NCBI GenBank assembly: GCA_030144725.1
Contig: JASKMD010000030.1
Location: 6,000,502 to 6,064,501, forward strand
Source: Haematococcus lacustris
Lineage: Eukaryota > Chlorophyta > Chlorophyceae > Chlamydomonadales > Haematococcaceae
Length of the DNA: 64,000 nucleotides
Direction: 5' to 3'
Numbering within the stretch: position 1 is the stretch's first letter; every line of letters starts with the position of its first letter. Shown here in pieces: positions 1 through 11,000 of this stretch. The notes under the pieces are model-generated. The model did no database searches and was not told the DNA's origin. It worked only from the letters and a program-made list of their open reading frames with translations. The position numbers were made by a program, and so were the translations under genes.

Positions 1-312
1 TAGTGCTGGGGCTGCTAGCAGAGCAGTAGGTTGCAGGTCAGGGCAGGCAAATGTGGTTAATGGTGAACACCATTGACGACAAGGCAGGCCTTTGGTGCTA
101 GTAAAGCACACCGCAGCAAGCCACCAGCCTGGTGTGACTGCTAGGCGGTGCTGGGCGAGATGGCTTGGGGGTGGCAGCAACACAGGCTTGTGTCGAGGAC
201 AAGGCTGGCAGGCAGGGTGGTCAAGCAGGAGGGCAGGCGGGTAGTGGGCGAGTGAGTGCGGGTGAGGTGGGTCACTCTGGGTGCCGTCACACCTGGGACA
301 CCTGGGTCACAC
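1..312. other. Intron of the helicase gene; no exon seen
   Basis: No reading frame with helicase motifs is visible on the minus strand here. Because the exon ending at 313 has a GT donor at 312-311, this stretch is taken as the next intron. Confidence 0.5.
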
Positions 313-3300
313 CTGGGAGGTGTTGCACTCGGCCTCCATGGCGGTCTTCATGCCAGATGGGATGTCCATGTGGCGAGAGGAGGGCGCTGCCCTGCAAATG
401 AGTCAGGCTGTGGATGAAGCCCTTGCACACAGGGATGACATGCACACACCCTCCTCATTTGCCCAATGCTGTTTCACCGCAGGCAGTAGCATACCCTGAT
501 CCTGCCCCGGCCCTGACCCCCCTGGACCCCCCCTGGCCCCCCCGACCCGCTATAGACCACCCCTGACCCCCCCTGGACCCCCCGACCCGCTATAGGACCC
601 CCCTGACCCCCCCTGACCCCCCCGACCCGCTATAGGGCCCCCCTGACCCCCCCTGACCCCCCCTGACCCCCCCTGACCCCCCCTGACCCCCCCGACCCGC
701 TATAGGACCCCCCTGACCCCCCCTGACCCACCCGACCCGCTATAGGACCCCCCTGACCCCCCCTGACCCACTCTAGACCCCCCCTGACCCGCCCCTGACC
801 TGCTACTGAGCCTGGAGGGAGGCTCCTGACCTCCCCTGCCTTGCCCCTGCCACCCCTGCCCCCTCTTGTTCCCCCCTGACCCAGGCCTGGCTGCCTGCAC
901 CTTGGCTTGCAGTTGAGCATGATGTCGGCGAAAGGGCAGGCATGGGCATACTGCAGCGCCACCCACTCCCTGGTGATGGTGGCGGTGTTGGACAGCTTCA
1001 GCAGCCACCAGCAGGAGGCCGGCTCAAGGAGGGCAGCACGCATGGCACGCACTCTGCATGCATGCATGCATGCAAGCATGCAAGCACAAATCTGCATGCA
1101 GCAGCAGGTGACAGGGTGTTGCTGGTGGGGGGCCCAGGCTCCCCCAGAGCTCGGCCCGCACATGTGGCGGTAACAGAAGCCGGTCCAGCAGGGCAGGCAT
1201 CTGGACGCTGCTGCAGTCCCGCACCCACTGCCCACAGCCCCCACACTGCCTGGCAGTCTAAGCCCCCACACTGCCTGGCTGCTCGGCTCCCAGCTGTCCA
1301 GCAGGGCAGGCATCTGGACGCTGCTGCAGTCCCGCACCCACTGCTCTGCTGCTCCCTAGTCTGAGCCCCCACACCACCTGGCTGCTCGGCTCCCAGCTGT
1401 CTGAGTAAGGAGGTTGAGGTCAGTGGGACCATCAGAGTTTCGAGGTGTGTATTTGGGTTTTTAGTGTGAGGCAGTTTCAGTTGGTGCCCTTTGGTGGGGC
1501 CTTGACTGCGTTTGTCCAGTCGCGGGCCCTCCCTCTGATGATTGCTGTGCTGCCTTTACCATCTAGCTTATTGGTGGTGGGGAGTGGTGGGCAGGTCAAG
1601 GCAGGCAGTTGCTGGTGAGGGCCACTGAAGCAGCCTGTACAGCCTGGGAGGCGCAGTGCTGATGAGGAGGACGGCGGCTCCCAGGCCTAGCCGCCCACAC
1701 CTGACCTGGCCCAGCCGCAGCAGGTGGAGAGCTGACTAGGCCAGTGGCGCAGTGCTGACTAGGCCAGTGGTGCTGTTGAAGACAAGCTGTGTCTTAGGCA
1801 TGTCGGCCAGTCCCTTATAGCGTTTGCAGGTTGCCTTTGAACTAATGTGTGAGACCCATCTTAGCTTGTACTTTGGGTAGAGTTCTTCACTGTTGGGTTC
1901 GTGGAGTGCTCGCTCATCTCTTGGGTCTCGCTGCTAACAGGTGTGTTCTATTGTAACTGTTGGGTTCGTGGAGTGCTCGCTCATCTCTTGGGTCTCGCTG
2001 CTAACAGTTTATGGGCCCACACGCCCCGTGCGATGGCTAATCCTAAAGCCGAGCTGAAAACCGAGCAGAGCGGAAATTCCAGACAGCAGTCGGGTGCAAT
2101 AACAGCAAGTGGAGGCGTCATGCAGCTGTCAGCTGCAGCCCCAGTGTTGAGCGCCGGCAGCAATTTCGCTGCGTGGAGAAGACAAGGCCAAGGGGATTCT
2201 CATCCTCGGGGGTTGCTGGGATGCGGTGGAGGGCCGCGATTCCGACCCAGCGACCTGCAGCCGTGCCTATGCATGGTTGCTCTGCCAGTGCAATGACCAC
2301 TATGGCAGTATCGTCGAGCAGGGCAAGACAGCTGCAGGGGCTTGGAAGGCACTGCTGGCTGTGAATGCCAAGCAGAGCTACGGGCAGCGCCAGCAGCTGT
2401 GGCGACAGTTTGCCAGCTTCCGCATGGAGGCTGGGGAGTCCATTACTCAGCTATTCTGCCGGCTTGCTGACCTGTGTGCCGAGCTGAAAGATGCTGGCAA
2501 TGAGATTCCTGAGCAGCAGCAGGTTGAATGCCTTCTGGAGGCCCTACCCCACACTGTCCCCTTCCAGATAGCTAAGCAAGCGCTCACCAGCCCGCTGCTG
2601 GACTCACCTCCCTCCCTTGCAGCAGTCCAGCAATACCTGCTGGGTGTGGAGGGTGAAGCTGAGGCTGTGCAGCCTGCTCAGCTGGCAGCCATGCATGTGC
2701 CCCGCAAGCCCATGGGTGTGGGCGGTGCAGGGAGCAGCGGCAGCAGCAGTAAGCAACCAGCAGCCAAGCCGGCTGCCTCCCCGGCCCCGGATGATGCGAG
2801 GCATGCAAATGTCACATGCTTCCGGTGTGGCAAGAAGGGCCATATCGCCCGCAACTGCCGGGAGCCGGGTGCGAAAGGAGGTGGGGCAAGCAAGAGGGCT
2901 GGGGATGGTGGGGCTAGCGGGTCAGGAGGGGCTGGTGTTTGGTGCAGCTGAGGGGCTGGTTGGGTTCTGTGATGCCGATTTCGCCGGTGACACAAACACC
3001 CGCCGCAGCACCACTGGCTATGTGTTCATGCTGCATGGGGGTGCTGTGTCCTGGTCCAGCCGTCGCCAGCCTACTGTGGCTGTGAGCACCACAGAGGCAG
3101 AGTATATGGCGGCCTCTGCTGCTAGCAAGGAAGCCTTGTGGTTGCGCACCCTGGTTGCTGAGCTGGCTGTGGGCTCTGGTGTGGTGCAGCCTGTCACCAT
3201 CATGTGTGACAATGAGGCTGCCATCACTCTCATCAAGCATCCTATTGTCTCTGCCCAGTCCAAGCACATTGATGTGCTGCACCATTTTGTGCGTGAGCGG

Positions 3301-5325
3301 GCTGCCCGGGGTGAGGTGGTGTTCAAGTTCTGCGAGTCTGAGGCCAATGTGGCAGATGGCATGACCAAGGCTCTGCCTCGTGCCAAGTTTGAGTTCTGCA
3401 AGGCTGGCATGGGCATGGTGTAGCCTAGTGCCTGAAGTGTCTCTGGTCAAGGTCTCTGGTCTGGGTTTGTCTTTGTGTGGGGGTTAAGTGACTGTCTGAG
3501 TGGTGCTGTTGAAGACAAGCTGTGTCTTAGGCATGTCAGCCAGTCCCTTATAGCGTTTGCAGGTTGCCTTTGAACTAATGTGTGAGACCCATCTTAGCTT
3601 GTACTTTGGGTAGAGTTCTTCACTGTTGGGTTCGTGGAGTGCTCGCTCATCTCTTGGGTCTCGCTGCTAACAGGTGTGTTCTATTGTAACTGTTGGGTTC
3701 GTGGAGTGCTCGCTCATCTCTTGGGTCTCGCTGCTAACAGGTGCAGTGCTGACTAGAGTCAACCGCCCACCTGACCTGGCCCAGCCGCCCACCTGACCAA
3801 GCCAGCGGCGTTGCTGAGCTGCGACTCGTCCCCCAGCCTGAACTTGACGCGCACCGACTGCTCCCCCTCGGCTCCTAGGCAGAAGCCCAGGGCATGCAGC
3901 TCCTGGGCGCCAGACCCCGCCAGCCCCCCGCCCTCCCCGCCCGCCACCTCCTCCTGCACACAACACAGAACAGGTCCCCACACATCCTGCCCTCATGGCC
4001 TCATTACCTTGACGTGGCATGCAGTAAAGCCAGGACGCAACTGCCACACGCATACCTGCCCGCCTGCCTGCCCGCCCACCTGCCTGCTTTCCTGCCTGCC
4101 TGCCTGCCCGGCTGCCTGACCACCTTACTGCCTGCCTGCCAGCCTGCCTGCCAGCCTGCCTGCCAGCCTGCCTGCCCGCCCGCCCGCCCACCTGCCTGCT
4201 TTCCTGCCTGCCTGCCTACCAGCCTGCCTGCCTACCAGCTTGCCCGCCTGCCGCACCATGGGATTGTTCTTGCACAGCAGCACCAGGTCGTTGTCCACAA
4301 AGTGTTCGCTGGCACCTGGCTGCAGCGCCAGACGGCAGTGAAGGAAGTCATCCACCTGGGAACACTCAGGGCAGGGGGGAGGCAGCTGGGGCAGAGGAGA
4401 CCGACTAGACACTGTGTCCCTTATGCATGTGAGAGTATACCGCTCATTACCTCAAATGCTGAATGTGCATAGCACTGGCATTGGTACTGGACATGGCAAA
4501 GTCTTGGCTGGCAGCCTTGCTTTGGTCGCTTTCTACACGGCTCTACAGCGATTTAACAATTTGATTGCAGCAATGCTGCCGCAGCAATGCACAGCAGCTT
4601 GGCCGCATTCTGCACTGCCCTAGGGGTGCGCTGCACCTGCTCAGTATTTGGGGCGTCTCCTACATTTCCCTTTGGGTGCGAGCATACAGCTTATTACTTC
4701 TTAAGCTGAATGTGCATAGCTCGGGCATTGGCACTGGGCAGGGTGGAACTTCGGCTGGCAGCCCTTCCCTAGTCGTTTTCTGCACATCCCCACTTATGCT
4801 GGGGTGTAGTCATGTGCCTAGTGCAGCACCTGCTCAATCTTGGAGACGACTGCTGGGTGTGGCATGTACACGTCCCCCTCCTCTACACCCCGCAGCATCT
4901 GTGCACAGTACTCCTCCAGCAGCAGTGGCTCGAACACTTCCTTGTATTCCTGCAGGCATGCAAGCTGGCTCATGTGGCAGTCCCAGCACTGGGCTGCCAG
5001 ACACCAGTCTGGGTTTGGCCATTCTGCAGCTATTGCACTGCCTGTCTGGACTGGACTCCCTGATGTGTCGGTTTGTAACTGAGATGGGGAGGTGAGTTCG
5101 GCAATGAGGCTGAAGGTGAACGGGTCCAGTGGGAATGTGGGCCAAATACCCCAGAAAATGAATTGCGACGCGAGGTGCCACCTTGACATCGCGGAATGTG
5201 CGCGGAATCTCGCGCAGGTTTTCGAACGGGCCTCCGCCCTCCTCCGCCCGGCGCACCAAGTCCCAGTAGTCCCATGATAGCACGATGCGCTGCAGCTTGA
5301 TAGATGCACTGGCAGCATCTACCAT
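313..5325 (-). CDS. SEN1/MAGATAMA3-like helicase, N-terminal exons (3' end off window)
   Basis: Six exons, all GT-AG and phase-consistent: 5325-5182, 4949-4830, 4355-4257, 3902-3793, 1053-901 and 391-313. The start at 5325 lies a few residues before the IVLSWDYW motif, as in plant SEN1/MAA3 proteins. Other family signatures follow: FEPLLLEE (exon 2), DNDLVLL (exon 3), LHALGF (exon 4) and TITREWVAL (exon 5). Exon 6 ends in CNTSQ, the Q-motif-like stretch that precedes the first ATPase motif; the Walker A exon should lie left of base 1. Members of this superfamily 1 family unwind RNA:DNA hybrids in the nucleus and act in transcription termination and RNA processing. Introns 2-5 are rich in repeats and intron 4 carries a Copia-type element. 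The call rests on family motifs plus splice phase; the gene is partial only because the window ends. Confidence 0.82.
491..800. repeat. C-rich minisatellite in helicase intron 5
   Basis: Degenerate tandem array built from CCCCCCTGACCC units punctuated by GACCCGCTATAGGA blocks. It lies in the intron between the exons at 901 and 391. The frames through it are low-complexity and not coding. Confidence 0.9.
1186..1400. repeat. Imperfect tandem duplication of about 118 bp
   Basis: The segment from the CAGCAGGGCAGGCATCTGG block to the CACTGCCTGGCTGCTCGGC block occurs twice in a row with small differences. It lies in helicase intron 4. Confidence 0.75.
1774..2006 (+). repeat. 5' LTR of the Copia-type element
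   Basis: It matches 3507-3739 with one difference noticed (GTCGGCC against GTCAGCC) and equal length. The LTR contains an internal tandem duplication of about 68 bp beginning TGTTGGGTTCGTGG, present in both LTRs. Confidence 0.88.
2033..2951 (+). pseudogene. Copia gag-like polyprotein, frameshifted
   Basis: An ATG at 2033 opens a frame that ends its resemblance to gag near 2176. The gag-type sequence then continues in another frame through 2951, implying a small indel. The second part has a helical gag region with the usual W/L-rich spacing and a CCHC zinc knuckle ([14 protein letters not shown], about 2818-2860) that would bind the element RNA. It is followed by a basic Gly-rich tail and a stop. 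In an intact element this part would be joined to protease and integrase. The family is clear from the zinc knuckle and the downstream RNase H; the copy is not intact. Confidence 0.8.
2944..3423 (+). pseudogene. Copia RNase H domain remnant
   Basis: The reading frame ending at 3423 contains the Copia RNase H signatures [35 protein letters not shown] and [13 protein letters not shown], followed by the usual short tail to the stop. It is in a different frame from the gag segment, and the reverse transcriptase that normally precedes it is absent. This places a deletion breakpoint at about 2940. No start codon of its own is evident; an intact protein is not expected. Confidence 0.88.
3507..3739 (+). 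repeat. 3' LTR of the Copia-type element
   Basis: Near-identical partner of 1774-2006. A purine-rich stretch (GTGTGGGGGTTAAGTG) sits about 25 bases upstream rather than immediately adjacent, so the exact 5' limit of the LTR carries some uncertainty. Confidence 0.85.
4041..4255. repeat. CCTG/CCCG tetranucleotide array in helicase intron 3
   Basis: Dense run of CCTGCCTGCCTGCCCG-type tetramers just downstream (on the minus strand) of the donor at 4256. The read-through frames give only low-complexity peptides. Confidence 0.9.
4450..4790. repeat. Diverged direct repeat in helicase intron 2
   Basis: The block at about 4455-4535 (CTGAATGTGCATAGC, then GGCATTGG, GGCTGGCAGCC and a CG-CTTTCTACAC end) recurs at about 4708-4790 with roughly 20% differences by eye. 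No coding role is seen. Confidence 0.65.
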
Positions 5326-6201
5326 GTCGCTGCATCGGCACGCAGAGTGCGATCAGGGTATGGCGGCCCATTTCGTACCATGCAAGTCGAGCCTCTCTTT
5401 GGGCCCAAGCACCCCTTCCCCCCCCCCCCTTACACACACACACACACACACACATCTCTGGTGGGAGGGTAGCAAGGGCATGCCCGACGGGGAGGGCGTA
5501 GTATTTCTTTCTTGTTTTCACATGGAGGACCCACCTTAGGCAGATGCACTATGGGGCAGGGTGAGGTCCTGTGCCGGCACCAGGGGGTACATGTACCTGA
5601 GCTGTGACCCCAATGCCCTCAACATTAATAACAGCCGCATGTGCGGCTACTGACCAGCACGACCCGGATGGCAGCATCAAGTAGCATCAAGTAGTGTGGA
5701 GCCGCATGCTCACGCGCCGAGTACTGCCACTGGCAGCAATAGGCGTGGAAGCAGAAGAAGTGCTGAGCAAACCAGAGGTTTCGGCTGTACGGTGGCCGCC
5801 GTGATCCAAGAGTGGTAAAATGCACTGACATCGACATCGGCCGGAGCGGCACCACGGGGTACACCACCGCCCGCATTGCTGCCCATGACGTTGACCGCGC
5901 CAGGACAAATACAAGAGGTCGCGAACTCTCAGACTGCGCTGTGCAGCGGCGCCAAGTACTCTCTTCAGCCCTCTCTTCAGCGCCTCCGAGACGAGGCGAG
6001 GCTGTGCTGCCCTCAGCTCCCTGCACAGGAGCCGGGTTTGTTGCCCCCTACTAGGGGCCCTAGCTTCCCGGCCAGCTTCCGGGCTGCAGTACCCCGGACC
6101 GGCCTGCTACGCTGTGCGCAAGGCTGTCAGGCGTACCGATCCTAAGCTCAGGCACGGCCGTTCCGCTTAAAGTTGCTGAGCTGAGTTTATGAGATGACAT
6201 A
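5326..6201. other. Upstream region of the helicase gene; no gene recognised
   Basis: It contains a CA microsatellite (about 5431-5454) and a pyrimidine-rich block. The minus-strand open frame at 5625-6026 shows no family resemblance I can name. Helicase promoter or 5' UTR sequence would be expected here, but no defined element is visible. Confidence 0.4.
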
Positions 6202-6420
6202 GGCCCTGTTCGCACTCGATTCGTTTTTCGTTTTTCGTTTTTCTCGCCTAACCGACGCACTTTATCGCGTTTAGGGCCACTGGCCGCGTCCCTGCTCGTT
6301 GTGCCCTTGCACGATTAGATTACGCATCCACTGCAGTCAGGGGCGCTGCTCAGCAGCCCCAAAGGAGACGGCGAGGGGCGGTCGGTTTCGTCGGTTCTTG
6401 CACTTTAACGAAAGTACCCG

Positions 6421-6494
6421 CCCGTCATTCTAAATCATTCTAGCCTCCTTTCCGCCGCGTTTGAACCGAGGTTAGAATGATGTAGAATGACGGG
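6421..6494. repeat. Palindrome inside the Harbinger element
   Basis: Arms of about 25 bases at 6421-6445 (CCCGTCATTCTAAATCATTC...) and 6470-6494 are inverse complements with two mismatches, separated by 24 bases. It may be a nested small foldback element or the scar of one. Confidence 0.8.
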
Positions 6495-6502
6495 CCGTTG
6501 GG

Positions 6503-7195
6503 TCAGGTGAAGGAATCTTTTGAGCAGGGTAGCCGTACAGGGAAGTCCGCTGCGACAAATGCAGCAGCCCAACCTGCCACAGTTGCAGGCCCAGCTGCGT
6601 CTCCTCTTCTTGAGGCACTGAGAGTGAGTTCTTCCACAGTGGTGGGCATATGTATCATCCCGTGCAACTCATTGACGATGGCAGCGCACACTTCATGCAC
6701 AGCCTCGTGTACTGTGGCGTGGCCCCGGCCCATGTCGGCGGCTACAACCCGCATTGAAGCACCGGAGGCAAGATACCTGAGCGCGAGTGCCAAGCGTTGA
6801 CCAGCACAGAGCTCTCGAGTCCCGATGTGGGGTTCGAGCTGAGACTTGAGCCAGTCGAATGTGCCTCGCCCCATCCGGAACAGCCGGACATACTCATCGT
6901 CATCGACGAGACGCTGGCCGTCGATGTCATTTGCCATGAGCACTGTGCTGTAGAATGGCAAGGACCGGGGCCTGACAGTCCAACGCCTTCTGCGTTGGGC
7001 GATGAGGTGATGCGGCGAATGTAAGGACAAGCAGGCGGAGACAACATGTCGGACATGTGGCTGCAGCATCCTACCGCATTGGTGGGCGCCTTTGCATAAG
7101 CACAGCCATGACCATGAGGTCTTCGTATTCGCGACGTCGTCGGTCATCATCAGCAATTTCATCTTCGCGCAGACGCTCCCAATCCTCATCCTCAT
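6503..7195 (-). pseudogene. Harbinger-type transposase, N-terminal remnant
   Basis: A 230-codon open frame; the conserved part starts near the Met at 6937 (MANDIDGQ). Visible family features are FRMGRGTFDWL, QRLALALRYLASGASMRVVA and HATVHEAVHEVC, together the helix-turn-helix segment that precedes the DDE nuclease in HARBI1-like proteins. The frame then ends at 6503 shortly after the region where the first catalytic Asp motif would start. The catalytic triad is therefore absent and transposition activity is not expected from this protein alone. It could still bind the TIRs, which is inference. Confidence 0.8.
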
Positions 7196-7351
7196 CCTCT
7201 AGCTGTTGGGCTACTGCGTCCCAATTCAGGTTGCTCCTTAAACTAGTAGCCGCCCATCAGCGATGCCAGCGCAAAAAAAAAAAGAGGCAGTTAGCCAGTC
7301 AACCGTCAACGACATCGAATATCGAAAAACGAATCGAGTGCGAACAGGGCC

Positions 7352-8048
7352 ATAGTATAAGAAACGTAAGCGCCCCGTCTCATCCGCGCCGTGTACAGCC
7401 GGTAAGCCGCAAAGCTTGACGAAAGGCCACACCTCCAAGGGCTGACTGGCGACGCGACGCAGTGTGCATCGCGCGCCAATGCGACTCCGTACATCAAGCC
7501 CTCATAGCTGCATGCTGTCCCCAAAGCACTGCAAGTTCAGGCAGCTGTTGGTGTCCCGGTCCAGCCACCTGCCCCATGGGGGGCCCTGGGGTGGTGGGAC
7601 TGGGCCAGGTGGGGCCTGGGCAGGGGGCTGGACCTGGGCAGGGGGGGCCTGTGCTGGGAGGTCCTGGGCAGGGGGGGGGGGAAGGGAAGGGGGAGGGGAA
7701 AGGGGAGGGGGAGGGGGTTTAGGTGGACTTATGGTCACCCCGGCCGTTGGTCCCGCCAATCCGTGCCAGGCCTGCCGCTCACACCACGCGCTAGTGAAGG
7801 GTAGCTGAGGCTGTCGCGGTAAGCCACGCGCGCTGAAACTCGCGTTCTGCCCTGATTGGCAAGGTACTTGACGCTACGACGCCTCATTGGGTAGAGATAA
7901 GGCCCTAAGATGTATTTTCTTTGAGCACATGGATTATTTCATAGTGTGGAGGAATGCGGCGCCATCAGGACCCAAAAGTCGCGTGCCCTAGGAGCGCTGG
8001 TTTGCTTGGCGCTAGCCCAACTCCTGGGCGCACCACTCGCACCACGCG
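7352..8048. other. Intergenic region upstream of the mEF-G gene
   Basis: It includes a G-rich stretch at 7565-7722 (GGGCAGGGGG and GGGGAAGGGGAGG runs) that could form G-quadruplexes on the plus strand. The mEF-G promoter presumably lies between here and 8048, but no TATA-like element can be assigned with confidence. Confidence 0.5.
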
Positions 8049-11000
8049 ATGGCGCTTCCGTTGACTGCGGCACTGCATTGCGTCCGCTGGGGGTGGCGGA
8101 GCATTCCGCTGAGCAGCTGCAGTGCCGCCGTAGCTGCACAGTCTGCCGCAGCGCTCGCCACGCTTGCACAGCAGTGCCCAGCCCATGGCGACGCAAGCCT
8201 GCAGCAACCAGGCTGTGCACTCGGCAGCGCACGTGGAGCAGCTGAGGCCGCAGGACCAGCAGCAGGAATAGCAGCAGCAGGGGCAAGGGGAGCTGTGTCA
8301 GGCTGTGGGTGGCGGTTGATGACCAGCTTGAGAGACGTGAGCGAGGCGGAGCGGGCAGCGCTTGCCTGCATCAGGAACATTGGCATCTCTGCCCACATTG
8401 ACTCGGGCAAGACAACCCTGACTGAACGAATCCTGTACTACACTGGCAGAATCCAGGACATTCATGAGGTGAGGCACACAACCCACAAATGCCTGTAAAG
8501 CACAGCCATCCATGCAAGTCCCTCAGCCCCTCAGCTTCCCAGCCTCCCAGACCTGCAGCCTGATTCTCCACAGCCATCCCATTCGGCCCCTGCCCCCTCG
8601 CTTGCCCGGCTGCTTCTTTCCCCATCCCTGCTGCTACACTCTCCAGCCCTCTTGTCCCTCACTAGGGCCTCCATCTGAGCCACCTCACTAGGGCCTCCAT
8701 CTGAAGTACCTACTAGCAGCCACTAGCAGCCACTAGCAGCCACTAACTAGACTCGACTCAAACAGTGTTATTGGGCTGTGTGGAGTAAACCCAGTGCACA
8801 TGGCACATGAGCCGCCTACCACCTACACTATTGCCTGACCCGAGGGCTATGATGTAGAGTTGGCATGACAAAACATGCACTAATTGTAAGCTGATGACAG
8901 CTCAACAAAGGGGGCACACATTACTGTGCCCCAGCAGGCTGCTGCTGCTGCTCCTGGGCCTTGGGGGGCAAGGTATACAGCCACGCTAGCTGTGGTTGGG
9001 TGAATTGCAGGGTTGCAGGGTGAGCTCCACTCTCCAGCCCCCAGCCTTCCCCATAGCCTGACACAGCCCAAAGGGTCCTCTACATCCACACTAGTGTCCC
9101 TGAGCTTGCAGGAGCCCCGTCCCCTGCACTACTGCCTGACCCTCAGAGGGGTGACTAGCAGCAGCCAGTGTCTCTGCCAGTGATGTCTGTCATTTTGCCG
9201 TTGCTGCTAAAAGAAGAAAGAAAGGAAGACTACGCCCTGGGCAGCGTGTGTGCCTCAGGGAGAAGGGCAGCACTGGATGTGCTCCCTGGCTGCCAACCTA
9301 CTGCTGTCGCTGCCATGTCACCGCTGCCACTGCCACTGCCGCTTCCACAACCTTATGCTGCATGCATGGTCAGCACCAGGCGCCCTGATCCTGCTGCTCC
9401 ATCTGCATCTGTACCTGCTGCTGCCCTCCCCTGCTGTGCTTTGCTGCTTACTTTGTCGCTGGTTGCTGGCCTCTACCATTCCTTCCTGCCGGCTGAGCCT
9501 GCTGCTGCACTACTGCCCCCAGCGTCTGGCCTGTTGCCGACCCCTGCAGGTCAAGGGGCGTGACGGGGTGGGTGCTAAAATGGACCACATGGAGCTGGAG
9601 CGGGAGAAGGGCATCACCATCCAGTCTGCGGCAACCTACTGCAGGTGAGCGGGGCAGCAGAATGCAGTAGCATGCAGGTGTGATGAGAGTGAGCTACAGC
9701 CACAGCCAAAGCTTGGTGGCCAGGCATCTCAGGTGGGATATGGGGCAAGGCGGGCAGAGGCGGGGCGCTGACGTGAGTCGCGCCCGGCCACGTCGGTGTG
9801 GGCGGCGACAGTGCTTGCATGGCTGTCGCAGGTGGAAAGACACGCGGATCAACATCATCGACACCCCGGGGCACGTCGACTTCACTATCGAGGTGCGCCG
9901 CGCAGATGGCCTACTCCGCGTGCGTGTGCCGCATCAGGACTAACTGCGGCCATGCGGCTCGTGCAGTCCCACTGGGCGGCTCCGGACCGAACTCTGGCCA
10001 CTCGCTGCTGCTCTTACCCTTGCAGCAGCGACCGAGGTTTTAAAGGGGTCACCCCGAAGGGCAGTACAGCAGGCTATTGAGGCCAGCACTCAGTAGGACG
10101 GCAGGAGCAACGGCCCCTACCCGGTGACGTCCCTGCTGCCCAGAGCCTTTTCCGCCTGCAGTGCCTTTCATTACCCCCTAGCGCTGGCTGCGTGGTGGCT
10201 GCAGGTCGAGCGCGCGTTGCGAGTGTTGGACGGGGCCATCCTGGTGCTGTGCGGGGTCGGAGGGGTGCAGAGCCAGGTGAGCAGGTGCCCAGGCGCTGCC
10301 TCAATCACTCAAGTGTGGGGAGTGATGTGGAAGGCGACTGTGTGGTCTGTGACCTAGCTGTGACCTACAGCTGTCACTCATGCTTCCACGCGTGTTTGGA
10401 CAAGGCTCGAGGGACACCATCACTTGCACCTAGCTGAAGGCCCTGGGTTGACTTGACTCATTCCAGCTGACCACAACCTCCTGCCCAAGCCCCTGCCCGC
10501 TTGCCCACCTGCCTGCCAGCGGTCTGAGCTACCAGCCAGCCCGTCCCACTTCTACTCTACTCAGTTCCGACTAATGCTAGTCACAGGCCACAGCTCTCCC
10601 ACCAGCCTGCTGCCTGCTGCTACAGCACCCACTGCCACCCTGGCCCTGACCTCCACCTGCCAGATAAGCTGCAGCCTGCTGCTGCCTACCTTGCTGCTCC
10701 ATGTTCCCCCTGCAGTCCATCACAGTGGACCGCCAGATGAAGCGCTACAGCGTCCCCCGCCTCATCTTCATCAACAAGCTAGACCGCCAGGCAAGGCCCG
10801 GCTGGACCCTACCTGCTACACCCTGCCTCCTGCTCCTGCCCCTGCCCCTGCCCCTGCCCCTGCCCCTGCCCCTGCCCCTGCCCCTGCCCCTGCCCCTGCC
10901 CCTGCCCCTGCCCCTGCCCCTGCCCCTGCCCCTGCCCCTGCCCCTGCCCCTGCCCCTGCCCCTGCCCCTGCCCCTGCGCCTGCGCCTGCCCCTGCCCCTG

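Larger units (their letters stand above)
1769..3744 (+). mobile_element. Internally deleted Copia-type LTR retrotransposon
   Basis: Two 233-bp LTRs (1774-2006 and 3507-3739) start TGTTG and end AACA. They flank a 1.5-kb interior with a gag-like region joined directly to the C-terminal RNase H of a Copia polyprotein. Protease, integrase and reverse transcriptase are missing, so the element is non-autonomous. The flanking GGTGC at 1769-1773 and 3740-3744 is read as the 5-bp target duplication. Removing the element restores a local intron repeat (GCCAGTGGTGCAGTGCTGAC beside GCCAGTGGCGCAGTGCTGAC), which supports the boundaries. It lies antisense in intron 4 of the helicase gene. Confidence 0.85.
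6199..7354. mobile_element. PIF/Harbinger DNA transposon, deletion derivative
   Basis: Perfect 29-bp terminal inverted repeats (6202-6230 and 7323-7351) begin GGCCCTGTTCGCACTCGATT, close to the GGSCCTGTT ends usual for PIF/Harbinger and Tourist elements. They are flanked by ATA at 6199-6201 and 7352-7354, the 3-bp duplication typical of the superfamily. The 1,150-bp interior encodes on the minus strand only the N-terminal DNA-binding part of a Harbinger transposase. Without the DDE catalytic core the copy depends on a partner for movement. It sits between the divergently arranged helicase and mEF-G genes. Confidence 0.9.
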
